Of a stretch of 64,000 nt of DNA, positions 1-7,494 are shown in pieces. Positions within the stretch are counted from its first letter, which is position 1, and each line of letters starts with the position of its first letter. This DNA comes from an uncultured Hyphomonas sp. (GTDB taxonomy: Bacteria > Pseudomonadota > Alphaproteobacteria > Caulobacterales > Hyphomonadaceae): contig NZ_OY781472.1 in assembly GCF_963677035.1 (NCBI RefSeq), positions 868,001-932,000 on the forward strand. Reading direction: 5' to 3'. A program made the translations under genes and the position numbers. Below the pieces are notes generated by a model that worked only from the letters and a program-made list of their open reading frames with translations, did not search any database and had not been told where the DNA came from.

Positions 1-201
1 GAGCCCGGCAAGACAGCCGCCGATGACGGGGCCTATTCCGAAGAACTGGCCCGGCGCATTCCCGCGGCCGGCTTGCCTGCGAACGTCCTGTTCAAGCGCG
101 TGCAGGACGCCGTCGCCCGCCGCACCAATGAGCAACAGCACCCCAACTATATCGATCTGACGACCGGCGGGGACTTCTACTTCCAGCCTGAACAAGAGTA
201 A
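1..201 (+). CDS. Caspase-family (peptidase C14-like) protein, C-terminal fragment
   Basis: The window opens inside this gene; 66 residues are readable before the TAA stop. They resemble the end of bacterial caspase-like (ICE p20-type) domains: a Pro-Gly segment, an acidic segment, an ELARRI helix, then FKRVQDAVARRT, a Gln-rich turn, and a closing GDFYF strand near residues 56-60. That final GDFYF next to Thr-Thr-Gly is common in this family. The catalytic His and Cys lie upstream, outside the window, so activity cannot be judged. The gene ends just before a symmetrical hairpin and converges on the next gene. Family assignment is by pattern only and the N-terminal domain arrangement is unknown. 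Confidence 0.6.
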   Translation, partial: EPGKTAADDGAYSEELARRIPAAGLPANVLFKRVQDAVARRTNEQQHPNYIDLTTGGDFYFQPEQE

Positions 202-211
202 CCGGCATAAA

Positions 212-247
212 GAAACCGCCTGCTCCCCCTACGGCGCAGGCGGTTTC
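212..247. terminator. Bidirectional hairpin between convergent genes
   Basis: A perfect 11-bp stem (212-222 with 237-247) encloses a 14-nt loop between the convergent caspase-like and lipoprotein genes. On the minus strand the stem is followed by a short T-rich stretch. On the plus strand there is no clear T run. It probably ends transcription from at least the minus-strand gene. Confidence 0.55.
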
Positions 248-279
248 CGCTGTCAGTCCCAGCCCCCTGGGCGCAGCGA

Positions 280-876
280 TCAGTAACGCAGCGGCGACTC
301 TTCCTTGGCCGGCTTTTCCGGTGCCGGCACCGGATCGGGCGTGCCCTTGATCAGCGTGTCTTCCGGCGTCACACCGGAGCTGGCCGCGGCGCAGCAACGG
401 ACCTGCATCTCCAGCACCTTGCTGTTGAAGCGGCACTGCTGGTCGTTGATTTCGCGCATGATCGACATGCCGCCGGCGCGATAGGTGTAGCGCGTCTGGG
501 TACAGCTGGTCAGCGTGAAGCCCGGACGGCAGGTGCCGATCGCAGAATTCTGGATTGTGCGGGTTTCGCAGACGACATCGTCTGTCTTGTTGGCCGCTTC
601 CTCGGCCCGCGCCATTGCAGCGGCGGCGAGCTCTTTCGCTTCGGCCGCAGCCACTGCCGCGCCATCGGCGACATCACGCGCCGCAGACAAACGCATATCA
701 GTATCCGCCAAAGCCACGGATTGCCCGTCGATTTCGACTTTCAGCTTGCAGACGCCTTCGTCCTGATGGTCCGGCGTGGCGCAATATTGCGCAACCGTCT
801 GTTCTTTCGGAATACCCTGGCAGGCAGCCACACCGGCTGCGAGCGCCACGGCGGCGAAAAGTCCTGTTTTAGCCAT
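280..876 (-). CDS. Predicted lipoprotein, function unknown
   Basis: A 198-residue protein with a short basic start, a hydrophobic stretch and a lipobox ending GVAAC, so Cys19 would be lipidated and the protein anchored to the envelope. The middle (about residues 60-100) is an Ala/Glu-rich helical segment that could form a coiled coil. It is followed by a Cys-containing region (Cys at roughly 104, 116, 125, 148, 162 and 163) that may hold disulfides in the periplasm. The C-terminus is Pro/Lys/Glu rich. I do not recognise a family. It is the last gene before the convergent hairpin and follows the ABC permease on the same strand with an 85-bp gap. Confidence 0.75.
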   Translation of the reverse strand: MAKTGLFAAVALAAGVAACQGIPKEQTVAQYCATPDHQDEGVCKLKVEIDGQSVALADTDMRLSAARDVADGAAVAAAEAKELAAAAMARAEEAANKTDDVVCETRTIQNSAIGTCRPGFTLTSCTQTRYTYRAGGMSIMREINDQQCRFNSKVLEMQVRCCAAASSGVTPEDTLIKGTPDPVPAPEKPAKEESPLRY

Positions 877-961
877 TCGAGGTCTCCGTACTGTCCAACC
901 CTGCAGAACTTTGGGCTTTTGACAGCGGCCGGGTCAACCTCACTCGCGGATAAGGCGAGTC

Positions 962-1825
962 TCAGGCCTTGAGTTTGTAGCCCGAACGGAACAGCCACCA
1001 GACACCCAGAACAGAGATTGCCGACAGGATTCCGGTATAGGTTACGCCAAGCCAGACAGAGGAGTTGGCAACCCCCAGAAACCCATAGCGGAACCCGTCG
1101 ATCATGTAGAAGAACGGGTCCAGATGGGCCAGGAACTGGAACGGCGGTGTCATCACCTTGATGTCGTAAAAGGTGCCCGACAGGAATGACAGCGGCACGA
1201 TCACGAAATTGGTCACGGCGGAAAGATGGTCGAACTTGTCGGCCCAGATGCCCCCAATGGCGCCCAGACCGCCCAGAACGATGGCAGATGTCAGGCTGAA
1301 CCAGAGGATTGCCCAGACATGCGCCACAGACAGGTCCGCCAGCCCGCTGAGCTGAATGCCGATGCCGGAAATGATCGCCACCAGCAGGCCCCGCACAATC
1401 GATCCGCCCAGAAAGCCGGCGGTCAGCTCAAGCGGTGACAGCGGCGGCATCAGGAAATCGACATAGGTGGAATTGAACTTTGCCTGCACCAGGCTGGAAC
1501 TCGTATTCTGGAAGGCGTTCTGCAGGATCGCCATCACGATCAGGCCGGGCGCCAGAAAATCGTTGTAATTCAGGCCCGCAAAGTCTCCGGTCAGGTTGCC
1601 CCTGTCCCCGAAAGCCAACTTGAACACGGTCATGAACAGAAGCGTGGTGACCACAGGTGCCAGGATGGTCTGCATCCACACCTTCATAAATCTGCCCACT
1701 TCCCGTTTGAAAAGCGTCCACAGGCCCAGCCCGTTGACCGCCCCGTACTGGCGGACACTGCGGCTGGCGGAAACGGACGTGGCCGATGCGGGCGCCGATG
1801 CGGCGGAAGGATCAATCGAAGTCAT
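962..1825 (-). CDS. ABC-2 type transporter permease (YadH/NodJ-like)
   Basis: A 287-residue polytopic membrane protein of the ABC-2 permease family. After a Ser/Ala-rich cytoplasmic start of about 35 residues comes the segment LWTLFKREVGRFMKVW typical of the family. Then follow about six hydrophobic helices, including a Gly-rich one near residue 170-200 and the conserved LSGTFYDI segment, and a final helix before a basic tail. Family members export polysaccharides, drugs or other substrates with a separate ATPase. No ATP-binding gene is adjacent: gcrA is divergent upstream and a lipoprotein lies downstream. The energising partner must therefore be elsewhere, and the substrate cannot be named. 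Confidence 0.85.
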   Translation of the reverse strand: MTSIDPSAASAPASATSVSASRSVRQYGAVNGLGLWTLFKREVGRFMKVWMQTILAPVVTTLLFMTVFKLAFGDRGNLTGDFAGLNYNDFLAPGLIVMAILQNAFQNTSSSLVQAKFNSTYVDFLMPPLSPLELTAGFLGGSIVRGLLVAIISGIGIQLSGLADLSVAHVWAILWFSLTSAIVLGGLGAIGGIWADKFDHLSAVTNFVIVPLSFLSGTFYDIKVMTPPFQFLAHLDPFFYMIDGFRYGFLGVANSSVWLGVTYTGILSAISVLGVWWLFRSGYKLKA

Positions 1826-1879
1826 GGCGACGTATGTAGGCGCATTTCGGGTCGGGTGCGAGAGCCGAAATTAGGAGTT

Positions 1880-1926
1880 TTTCTGAACTCAGCCTTTCAG
1901 GCCCGCGGGAAGGCTGAGTTCAGAAA
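1880..1926. repeat. Long perfect inverted repeat in the permease/gcrA divergent region
   Basis: A 17-bp perfect stem (1880-1896 pairs with 1910-1926) encloses a 13-nt GC-rich loop. It sits 55 bp upstream of the permease start and about 195 bp upstream of gcrA, between divergent genes. Neither side has a strong T run, so it does not look like a simple terminator. It could be an operator, a small-RNA hairpin or a repeat element. Confidence 0.7.
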
Positions 1927-1929
1927 GAA

Positions 1930-1978
1930 TTCCACAGGCGGCATGTTTTTAACCACAATATGTAGAAAGCCTGTGGAA
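1930..1978. promoter_or_regulatory. 10-bp inverted repeat upstream of gcrA
   Basis: The arms TTCCACAGGC (1930-1939) and GCCTGTGGAA (1969-1978) are exact reverse complements separated by 29 bp of AT-rich sequence. The spacing and its position about 140 bp before the gcrA start would suit a pair of regulator half-sites. No regulator can be assigned from sequence alone. Confidence 0.35.
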
Positions 1979-2119
1979 AGACCGTCCCGCATGTTGTGTT
2001 TCGTTTCGCCATGGATACGATATATAGGTGCTGAGCGGGGTGGCGTGTATTTGCCATCTCAACATATAGGGGCTGACGGACCTGAGTGTCGGGTCTGTAC
2101 CAAGCAGGAAGGTGAATAC

Positions 2120-2653
2120 ATGTCCTGGACTGACGATCGCGTGAGTACGCTGAAGAAACTCTGGGCTGAAGGCCATTCGGCCTCTCAGATCGCAAAGCAA
2201 CTTGGCGGCGTGACCCGCAATGCCGTCATCGGCAAGGTTCACCGTCTCGGCCTGTCGGGCCGCGCCACACCGTCCCGGCCGGTGAAGCGCCCGCCGCGGC
2301 TGGCCCGTCCGAAGCCCCGCGTGTTGCCCGATGGTTCGGTGAAGGTGCCATCGCCGCAGGTGCCGGAGCGCCCTGCAGAGGCCCCGCGTACCGTGGTCGA
2401 ACGTCAGGAGCCGCTGGCCCCGCTGCCACCGCTGACCATGGATGACGGCGAACCGGCAACGATCCTCACGCTCCGGGATTCCATGTGCAAATGGCCGATC
2501 GGTGACCCGGCCGATCCGAAATTTGCCTTCTGCGGCCGCAAGGCTGACTGCGGCCCGTATTGCGCCGAGCACGCAAAAGTCGCCTTCCAGCCCGCCCGCA
2601 AACGGGACACCAAGCGGGGCGAGTATGATTACGTCCGCCGCATCGCCGGCTGA
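2120..2653 (+). CDS. gcrA: GcrA cell-cycle regulator
   Basis: A 177-residue GcrA homologue. GcrA is an alphaproteobacterial cell-cycle regulator that works with sigma-70 RNA polymerase at promoters carrying CcrM methylation sites. The N-terminus MSWTDDRVSTLKKLWAEGHS, followed by the helix-turn-helix TRNAVIGKVHRLGLSGR (residues about 33-49), is diagnostic. A Pro/Arg-rich linker leads to the conserved C-terminal sigma-interacting part with CKWPIGDP, FCGR and two further Cys/His residues. I chose ATG 2120 because AGGAAGG lies 7 bases upstream and the protein begins exactly at the family start; the open frame extends further upstream but is not conserved. The gene ends shortly before a strong terminator. 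Confidence 0.97.
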   Translation: MSWTDDRVSTLKKLWAEGHSASQIAKQLGGVTRNAVIGKVHRLGLSGRATPSRPVKRPPRLARPKPRVLPDGSVKVPSPQVPERPAEAPRTVVERQEPLAPLPPLTMDDGEPATILTLRDSMCKWPIGDPADPKFAFCGRKADCGPYCAEHAKVAFQPARKRDTKRGEYDYVRRIAG

Positions 2654-2682
2654 TCAGCCCCGGCCGCGACGGTGAACGGAGA

Positions 2683-2711
2683 AGCCCCCGGATGATTTCC
2701 GGGGGCTTTTT
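2683..2711 (+). terminator. Rho-independent terminator after gcrA
   Basis: A 10-bp GC-rich perfect stem (2683-2692 with 2698-2707), a 5-base loop and a T run at 2707-2711 form a textbook intrinsic terminator 30 bases after the gcrA stop. Confidence 0.9.
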
Positions 2712-2765
2712 ACATGCTGTGGTCCCCTGCTTGCAGGAGCGCGGCCCTGGACTTAGTTTACACAC

Positions 2766-3170
2766 ATGCCGGACTTCAACGCCGCCTCTTTCCTGGAAAA
2801 GCTGGGCCTGCGCGCAACGCGCCCGCGGCAGGCGATCGCGCGCATCCTGTTCGCCGACGGACAGAACCGCCATGTCACGGCAGAATGGCTGGCAGAAGAA
2901 GTAAGTCAGCAGGGCGAACCGGTCGCGTTGGCGACGATCTACAACACATTGCACAGCCTGGCCGACGCGGGCGCGCTGCGCATGATCCGCGGCACCGGCC
3001 AGGACAATATCGTGTTCGACACCTATACGCGGGCACATCATCACTTCCTGGATGAGCGGACCGGCGAACTGACCGATATCCCGGATGAGCAATTGACGCT
3101 CGGGTCCGTTCCGGTCGCACCGGACGGGCGAACCATTGCCGGCTATGACATCGTCATCCGGATCCGCTGA
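2766..3170 (+). CDS. irr: Fur-family regulator, Irr type
   Basis: A 134-residue Fur-superfamily repressor. The N-terminal winged helix covers residues about 10-85 (LRATRPRQAIARIL, then VALATIYNTLHSLADAGAL). It is followed by the dimerisation part with the His-rich block ARAHHHFLDERTGELTDIP. In Fur the equivalent motif is HHDH; the HHHF block plus TGELTDIP is what Irr proteins of rhizobia and relatives carry. Irr senses haem/iron status and controls haem synthesis and iron uptake. The haem motif GCPWHD of Bradyrhizobium Irr is absent. No convincing Shine-Dalgarno precedes ATG 2766. It stands alone after the gcrA terminator. Another Fur-family subtype remains possible. Confidence 0.82.
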   Translation: MPDFNAASFLEKLGLRATRPRQAIARILFADGQNRHVTAEWLAEEVSQQGEPVALATIYNTLHSLADAGALRMIRGTGQDNIVFDTYTRAHHHFLDERTGELTDIPDEQLTLGSVPVAPDGRTIAGYDIVIRIR

Positions 3171-3389
3171 TCCGGTTCTTTTTCAACAAACGACACTTTC
3201 GCGTCTGCATTTCAGGAATGAACAAGTGATCAGCATGCTGGGGCGTGCTATGCTTATCCTGTTCAAAATCGTCAATTTTGTCGCATAAACATTCTACCAA
3301 AAGATGTGATAATTCAGGTGTGATTTACTTGCGGAATTCCAGGTATAGTATCTGATTCTCGTTTGTAACGTGGTTCGGGGGAACCTCCT

Positions 3390-4163
3390 TTGCTAGCTGA
3401 TCTGATATCGGGCGAACTGCCATATTTGCGCCGATACGCCCGGGCGCTCCTCGGTACGAGAGGCGCTGGCGACGCAGCCGTCGAAACGATGCTCGAGACC
3501 AAGATGATGGTCATGCTGGGCAAGGGAAAAACCATCGGCCAGCGCAAGGACCTGTTCCGCGCGCTGGACGAAACGATCATGGAAGAATTGTCGAGCGGCA
3601 CGCTCAACCAGGAAGTCGCCAAGATCCTGCGCAGCATGACAACGGATGAACGCCGTGCCGTCCTGCTGACCGCGGTCGAAGGTTTCAGCATCTTCGAAAC
3701 AGCCGAAATCCTGTGCACATCGACGAGTTTCGTCGAGGAATCCCTGACCAGTGCGGAAACATCCCTGCAGTCGGCCCTGTCCACGACGGTGCTGGTGATC
3801 GAGGATGAGATCCTGATTGCCGAAATGCTGGCCGGGATCGTGCTGGAGGCCGGGCATTCCATTCTGGGGATTGCCACAACGCACCGTCAGGCGGTGGACC
3901 TCGCGGCGTCTGGCAAATTTGGCCTGATCCTGGCGGACATTGCCCTGGCGGATGGCTCGTCCGGGGCCGAAGCAGTGCAGGAAATCCAGGCCAGCCTGCC
4001 GCGGCCCGTGCCGGTGATTTTCATCACGGCCTTCCCGAAGCGCCTGCTCAGCGGGAACACGTCCGAACCGGCCTTCCTGATCCCGAAGCCTTTCCTGCCC
4101 CGGCAGGTGCGCGCCATGGTCGAACAGGCCGTCATGGCAGCCTATCTGGAAGAACCGCACTAG
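3390..4163 (+). CDS. phyR: PhyR-type general stress response regulator
   Basis: A 257-residue two-domain protein. Residues 1-130 are an ECF-sigma-like domain (LPYLRRYARALLG, then a region-4-like TTDERRAVLLTAVEGFSIFE). Residues about 133-250 are a receiver with acidic Glu138/Asp139, phospho-acceptor Asp183, Thr213 in FITAF and Lys233 in IPKPF. This arrangement defines PhyR, which when phosphorylated binds the anti-sigma factor NepR and frees EcfG. The PhyR-specific FITAFPKRLLSG block is present. The start is TTG 3390 behind a GGGGGAA; no better start fits. The usual neighbours nepR, ecfG and a PhyK-type kinase are absent here. Confidence 0.92.
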   Translation: MLADLISGELPYLRRYARALLGTRGAGDAAVETMLETKMMVMLGKGKTIGQRKDLFRALDETIMEELSSGTLNQEVAKILRSMTTDERRAVLLTAVEGFSIFETAEILCTSTSFVEESLTSAETSLQSALSTTVLVIEDEILIAEMLAGIVLEAGHSILGIATTHRQAVDLAASGKFGLILADIALADGSSGAEAVQEIQASLPRPVPVIFITAFPKRLLSGNTSEPAFLIPKPFLPRQVRAMVEQAVMAAYLEEPH

Positions 4164-4211
4164 AGACGCCCGGCGGGCCTCGCCTTCCCCGGCAAAGACC
4201 GCTAAGCCCGC

Positions 4212-5561
4212 ATGATGGCTGGCCCTGCTGACAACACCCCGGACAATCTCTACGCCGCGCCGGCCCGCTGGGTGGCGAGCGGCGCGGGCGCGCAGGGAAA
4301 CCTTTTCCTGACGGGCCGGGCCGGCACCGGTAAAACCACGATGCTGCGCAAATTCCTCGCCCAGGCCGGCGACAGCGCGATCGTGCTGGCACCGACGGGC
4401 GTCGCGGCCATGAATGCAGGCGGCCAGACGATCCACTCCTTCTTCAAATTCCCGCCCCGCCTGATCGAACCGACCGATATCAAACGCCTGCGCTCCACCC
4501 GTCTGGTCAAGGCGATCGACACGATGATCATCGACGAGATTTCGATGGTCCGGTCCGACATGCTGGATGCGATCGACAAGTCGTTGAAACTGAACCGCGC
4601 TTCAAAGCGTCCATTTGGCGGCGTGCGGATGATCCTGTCCGGAGACCTGCACCAGCTGCCCCCCGTTGTGTCGAACCAGGAAGCGCCGATCCTGAAAGAA
4701 CGCCATGGCGGGCAGTACTTCTTCAATTGCGCCGCGTTCCGCGAAGCCGAGTTTGCCCTGCTGGCATTGAAACATGTGTTCCGTCAGGAAGACCCCCGCT
4801 TCCTGGCCCTGCTCGGCGCGCTCCGGACCGGCCGCGTCACGCCAGCAGATGAAGCGATCCTGCAAAGCGTCGTCTCGAACCGGTCGGCAGCTGATGCCTC
4901 CGAAACCCATGTCGTCCTGACCCCCAACAATGCGAATGCTTTTCGCATCAACCAGGCGCGGCTGGAAGGCCTGCCCGGAAAACCCCATCCCTTCTTTGCA
5001 GATGTCCAGGGGCAGTTCGACGAGAAAGCCTTTCCGACCGAGGCCGAACTGGAACTGAAAGAAGGCGCACGGGTCATGCTGATCCGCAACGATCCGGAAG
5101 GCCGCTGGGTCAACGGATCGCTGGCCGTTGTGGCTGGCTTCACAAGCAAGAGCGTGATCGTCGACATCGATGGGCATGCCTATGAAATCGAGCCGGCAGC
5201 CTGGGAAAAATACCGCTACGAACTCGACCCTGAAACCAAGAAAGTGAAGCGCGAAGTCGTCGGCACGTTCAAGCAGGTGCCGCTGCGGCTTGCCTATGCT
5301 GTCACCATTCACAAGGCGCAGGGCCTGACGCTCGACAAGGTCTATATCGATTTCGACCATGGCATGTTCGCGCACGGACAGACTTATGTGGCCTTTTCCC
5401 GCGCCCGGACGCTGGAAGGGCTGGAGATCAGCCGCCCGCTACGCCCGCGCGACCTGGTGTTCGATCGCGAGGCATTCGCCTTCGGAAAGCTCGACACGAT
5501 CGAGGATACCGATGCCTATCTTCTTGCGAAGTTCGCCAGGGATGACAGCGTGCTGATCTGA
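4212..5561 (+). CDS. Pif1-like ATP-dependent DNA helicase
   Basis: A 449-residue superfamily-1 helicase of the Pif1/RecD-like type. The Walker A is GRAGTGKTTM (residues about 35-44), the DEAD-like Walker B is IIDEISMVRSDML (about 99-111), followed by GDLHQLPPV. Motif VI lies in the C-terminus as HKAQGLTLDKVYIDF and YVAFSRAR. There is no large accessory domain, so it is close to the minimal bacterial Pif1 core, which unwinds DNA 5' to 3'. ATG ATG at 4212 is taken as start, 48 bases after phyR, but cotranscription with phyR is uncertain. It converges on the RDD gene. Confidence 0.88.
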   Translation: MMAGPADNTPDNLYAAPARWVASGAGAQGNLFLTGRAGTGKTTMLRKFLAQAGDSAIVLAPTGVAAMNAGGQTIHSFFKFPPRLIEPTDIKRLRSTRLVKAIDTMIIDEISMVRSDMLDAIDKSLKLNRASKRPFGGVRMILSGDLHQLPPVVSNQEAPILKERHGGQYFFNCAAFREAEFALLALKHVFRQEDPRFLALLGALRTGRVTPADEAILQSVVSNRSAADASETHVVLTPNNANAFRINQARLEGLPGKPHPFFADVQGQFDEKAFPTEAELELKEGARVMLIRNDPEGRWVNGSLAVVAGFTSKSVIVDIDGHAYEIEPAAWEKYRYELDPETKKVKREVVGTFKQVPLRLAYAVTIHKAQGLTLDKVYIDFDHGMFAHGQTYVAFSRARTLEGLEISRPLRPRDLVFDREAFAFGKLDTIEDTDAYLLAKFARDDSVLI

Positions 5562-5567
5562 CAGCTG

Positions 5568-5586
5568 GCCTGAAAACCGTTCAGGC
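5568..5586. terminator. Weak hairpin between convergent helicase and RDD genes
   Basis: A 7-bp inverted repeat (5568-5574 with 5580-5586) overlaps the RDD stop codon and sits just past the helicase stop. There is no T run, so this is only a possible bidirectional terminator. Confidence 0.25.
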
Positions 5587-6267
5587 AAACACCTCGCCAT
5601 ACCCCGCAGACAGCGCCGCCGGCACGCGCTTGCGCACCATGGTGCCGGCCATGATGTCGTGAAGGCAGCGGCGGTCTTTCCGGAACAGGCCCATGACATA
5701 ACCAGCACAGAGCGGCACAATATTGACGACGAAACGGCCCAGCGTGTTGCGCATGATGACACCGCCGAGCCGCGGCTTTCCACCGTCCCGGTCCGTCACG
5801 ACGGCACCAACCAGCATCTTGCCCAGCGTAGCCTGAAGACGAGACGCCTCCATGGCGACATTGTAGACGCTTTCAAGACAGGCCCAGAGAAGCGCATAGC
5901 CGAACAGGACGACACCGGCCGCATCCTCCTGCGCGCTGTCCATCGGGGCCTCAATATAAATGGACAGCTGCCGTCCAATGTCGTTGTGGAACATCAGGAA
6001 GAGCAGTCCCCAGACGATCAGTTCATCCACGATACGGGCAATCACGCGGCGGCCCCAGACGGGCTTGCCGCCGGCGGCGCTGTTGCCTCCGGCAGCGGGA
6101 AGCGGAAGACCGCCCGCCGGCGGGCTGCGTTCTGTCGCTGCCTCGCGTTCGCGCTGAAGAAAGGCTTCGGCCTTGGCGGACAAAGCCTGCGATTGTGCAG
6201 GCCGCGTCGTGCGCCGGCTGGAAGCGCCTGAAGTCTTCTTTCCGAAAACCGGTTTCTGCGTGGTCAT
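5581..6267 (-). CDS. RDD-family membrane protein
   Basis: A 228-residue protein whose first 70 residues are Thr/Ser/Ala-rich, basic and probably unfolded in the cytoplasm. The RDD domain follows: GRRVIARIVDELIVWGLLF (the Arg-Asp signature), a second membrane helix around AGVVLFGYALLWACLES, and a third around FVVNIVPLCAGYVMGLF, ending in CLHDIMAGTMV, the usual C-terminal RDD block. Some RDD proteins act in ion transport or membrane stress, but the role here is unknown. It is followed on the same strand, 17 bases beyond, only by the convergent helicase. Confidence 0.85.
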   Translation of the reverse strand: MTTQKPVFGKKTSGASSRRTTRPAQSQALSAKAEAFLQREREAATERSPPAGGLPLPAAGGNSAAGGKPVWGRRVIARIVDELIVWGLLFLMFHNDIGRQLSIYIEAPMDSAQEDAAGVVLFGYALLWACLESVYNVAMEASRLQATLGKMLVGAVVTDRDGGKPRLGGVIMRNTLGRFVVNIVPLCAGYVMGLFRKDRRCLHDIMAGTMVRKRVPAALSAGYGEVFA

Positions 6268-6369
6268 GGGATCCCCTTCTCTCCTGAGTAGATCGGATCA
6301 CAATCCGCTGGAGATTTTTCAAAAAGGGGCGTTCAATTTTTTCCGGTCCCGTTAAGAACCGGCATCACC

Positions 6370-6564
6370 TCAGAGGCCGTCGAACTTCCGGCGCAGGTCG
6401 CGGTCTTCGTCGAGGACGGCACGTTCCAGAACCTCGACCCGGTCGCGCAACCGGGAGAGTTCCTCATCCTTCCGGCTGGACGCGTTGGAGTGCTTCGGCC
6501 CCCGGACCAGGGTGGCGAGGATCAGCAACAGGAGAAAGATCACAAACGGGTACAGCAAGGGCAT
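6370..6564 (-). CDS. Small PspB-like membrane protein (64 aa)
   Basis: A 64-residue protein with one N-terminal transmembrane helix (about residues 4-20) followed by a short cytoplasmic charged helix rich in heptad Leu/Val (LRDRVEVLERAVLDEDRDLR). This is the layout of PspB, which senses membrane stress with PspC. It lies 60 bases after the similar 79-residue gene on the same strand, suggesting an operon and an ancient duplication. It is shorter than typical PspB. No PspA or PspC gene is visible. Confidence 0.6.
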   Translation of the reverse strand: MPLLYPFVIFLLLLILATLVRGPKHSNASSRKDEELSRLRDRVEVLERAVLDEDRDLRRKFDGL

Positions 6565-6624
6565 TATCTTATCTCCTGTTCAATGCGTGGGACGGGGCGG
6601 AACCTGGCGCATGCCAGGAAAGGG

Positions 6625-6864
6625 TCAGGCGAGCCGGGAAATCTCCTCGCTGAGATGCTTGTCACTGTCGGTAACGATCTTTTCGAGGACGCGGACACGC
6701 TCCTTCAGCCGGGCGACTTCCTGAGTCATCAAATCGAACTCAGCATCGGACGCCCGGTCATTGGCCCGCATCTGCTTGAAACGCATATGGTCGCGCCAGG
6801 CTTTCGTACCGAAAACAATCGCCACGATGACGACAACCATCTGAAACGGATCCATGGACCCCAT
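6625..6864 (-). CDS. PspB-like envelope stress membrane protein (79 aa)
   Basis: This 79-residue protein has one transmembrane helix (about residues 5-22), a basic segment and a C-terminal coiled coil containing VARLKERVRVLEKIVTD and LSEEISRL. That block is characteristic of proteins annotated as PspB in alphaproteobacteria. PspB normally relays envelope stress to the phage-shock response. It is the first gene of a probable two-gene operon with the 64-residue paralogue. The roughly 120 bp upstream is AT-richer than the surroundings and probably carries the promoter. Absence of pspA/pspC nearby leaves the role open. Confidence 0.65.
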   Translation of the reverse strand: MGSMDPFQMVVVIVAIVFGTKAWRDHMRFKQMRANDRASDAEFDLMTQEVARLKERVRVLEKIVTDSDKHLSEEISRLA

Positions 6865-6987
6865 CCTCCTAATTCATATCGACAAACGATATATGGTGTT
6901 CCATGAACACCTGTTCAAGGAAAATCGCATGAAATCGGAAAAACGGGAAGGTTGGACCGGAAACGGGCGCCCCGGCCTCAACGGGCC

Positions 6988-7443
6988 TTAACGGCCGGTA
7001 GAGCCGAAGCCGCCTGCCCCGCGCGCGGTTTCGTCGAGGCTATCGACGGCCTGCCAGGCAAGACGCGTCACCGGGGCCAGCACGAGCTGGGCGATCCGCT
7101 CGCCGCGCTGGATGGTGAAAGCCGCCTGGCCGAGATTGACGAGGATCACCTTGATCTCGCCGCGGTAGTCGCTGTCGATCGTGCCCGGCGCGTTGAGGCA
7201 GGTCAGGCCGTGTTTGGCGGCAAGGCCGGAACGCGGGCGCACCTGAATCTCATAGCCCTGCGGGATTGCGACGCTCAGCCCTGTCGGCACCATCGCCCGC
7301 TCCCCGGGCGCCAGCACCATCGGCTCACCCTCTGGCACAGCCGCGCGCACATCCATCCCGGCAGAGCCGATGGTTTCATAAGCGGGCAGCTGAAGCCCTT
7401 CGAAATGCGGGAGCGGCAGAACCGCGACATTAACCTCGTTCAT
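6988..7443 (-). CDS. dut: Deoxyuridine 5'-triphosphate nucleotidohydrolase (dUTPase)
   Basis: A trimeric-type dUTPase that hydrolyses dUTP to dUMP, keeping uracil out of DNA and feeding dTMP synthesis. All five motifs are visible: [35 protein letters not shown] and the C-terminal [10 protein letters not shown] arm. I place the start at ATG 7443 ([12 protein letters not shown], 151 residues), which fits family length. An in-frame ATG at 7479 would add 12 residues and cannot be excluded because a palindrome sits where a ribosome site should be. It lies directly behind coaBC on the same strand and is probably cotranscribed with it, as in many alphaproteobacteria. Confidence 0.96.
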   Translation of the reverse strand: MNEVNVAVLPLPHFEGLQLPAYETIGSAGMDVRAAVPEGEPMVLAPGERAMVPTGLSVAIPQGYEIQVRPRSGLAAKHGLTCLNAPGTIDSDYRGEIKVILVNLGQAAFTIQRGERIAQLVLAPVTRLAWQAVDSLDETARGAGGFGSTGR

Positions 7444-7444
7444 G

Positions 7445-7460
7445 CCCGCACCGGTGCGGG
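7445..7460. repeat. 16-bp perfect palindrome immediately upstream of dut
   Basis: CCCGCACCGGTGCGGG is its own reverse complement and lies one base before the preferred dut ATG. In the mRNA it could only fold with a strained centre, so it may instead be a DNA-level protein site, or simply codons if dut starts at 7479. Confidence 0.5.
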
Positions 7461-7494
7461 AGTCGGAACGCCAAGTCAAGCAGGCAGAGGCGGC

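Noticed and set aside
1856..2119. Upstream extension of the gcrA frame
   Set aside because: It is open but passes through the inverted repeats, and the GcrA family start with its ribosome site is at 2120.
3333..3364. EcfG-type promoter (GGAA ... CGTT) upstream of phyR
   Set aside because: GGAAT and CGTT are 22 bases apart, longer than the usual 16-19, and the -35 box is GGAAT not GGAAC.
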